Of a stretch of 64,000 bases of DNA, positions 63,999 through 64,000 are shown piece by piece; the first letter of the stretch is position 1, and each line of letters starts with the position of its first letter. Location: NCBI GenBank assembly GCA_001898145.1, contig MKSR01000012.1, forward strand, positions 434,001 through 498,000. Reading direction: 5' to 3'. Source of the stretch: Dyadobacter sp. 50-39 (GTDB lineage: Bacteria > Bacteroidota > Bacteroidia > Cytophagales > Spirosomataceae). Below the pieces are notes generated by a model. The model made no database searches. It saw only the letters and a program-made list of their open reading frames with translations, and was not told where the DNA came from. The position numbers and the translations under genes were made by a program.

Positions 63999-64000
63999 AT

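Overview
The window reads as a chromosomal segment of a Bacteroidota bacterium, most likely order Cytophagales and close to Dyadobacter/Spirosomataceae (inference from protein families and genome style, not from a search). Supporting signs are SusC/SusD pairs, outer-membrane proteins ending in aromatic residues, lipoprotein-rich efflux and assembly machinery, TAnnTTTG-type promoters, near absence of Shine-Dalgarno sequences, and the intergenic repeat family with core CTGAGCGGAGTCGAAG. I see no tRNA, rRNA, IS element, phage or CRISPR array.

Layout. 1-9.7 kb: two divergent SusCD nutrient-uptake pairs around a 777-bp AT-rich control region; the left SusC carries a one-base frameshift and the left SusD runs off the window. 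9.7-16.6 kb: alaA aminotransferase, a queuosine-precursor transporter, an RNA methyltransferase, a TamA/BamA-like lipoprotein (TamL) and miaB. 16.7-22.7 kb: an envelope/secretion/chaperone block (receiver-less sigma-54 activator, lptE, a one-TPR protein, secG, groES, groEL). 22.8-29.5 kb: lolD, sucC, a GntP permease with an esterase, and a divergent lipid kinase / APP1-type phosphatase pair. 29.6-37.4 kb: a two-component system followed by a three-part heavy-metal RND efflux system. 37.4-44.6 kb: repeats, an outer-membrane protein, and an operon rpoN / sigma-54 response regulator / receiver-containing histidine kinase, then a small YtxH-type stress operon divergent from a single-domain response regulator. 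44.7-54 kb: a large TPR protein, GH65 phosphorylase + beta-phosphoglucomutase divergent from a GH13 enzyme, and a DUF1460 protein with an MscS channel. 54-64 kb: a second two-component system, a DinB-like protein, a three-gene envelope operon ending in a 722-residue protein I do not recognise, pheA and parE.

How the parts may work together. The most distinctive signal is a sigma-54 circuit. rpoN is transcribed with an enhancer-binding response regulator and a histidine kinase. About 1 kb upstream of rpoN, the 209-bp gap at 44007-44215 contains two divergent matches to the sigma-54 promoter (GG-N10-GC with TGG and TTGC context), one aimed at the YtxH operon and one at the lone receiver protein. 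A third, slightly weaker match lies in front of groES, where no TAnnTTTG promoter is visible. Other points worth a look are the 8-bp tandem repeats in front of secG and of the RND pump gene, the 25-bp tandem array abutting the pump's stop codon, an inverted repeat that includes the start codon of an outer-membrane protein, and the divergent kinase/phosphatase pair that could set a lipid balance.
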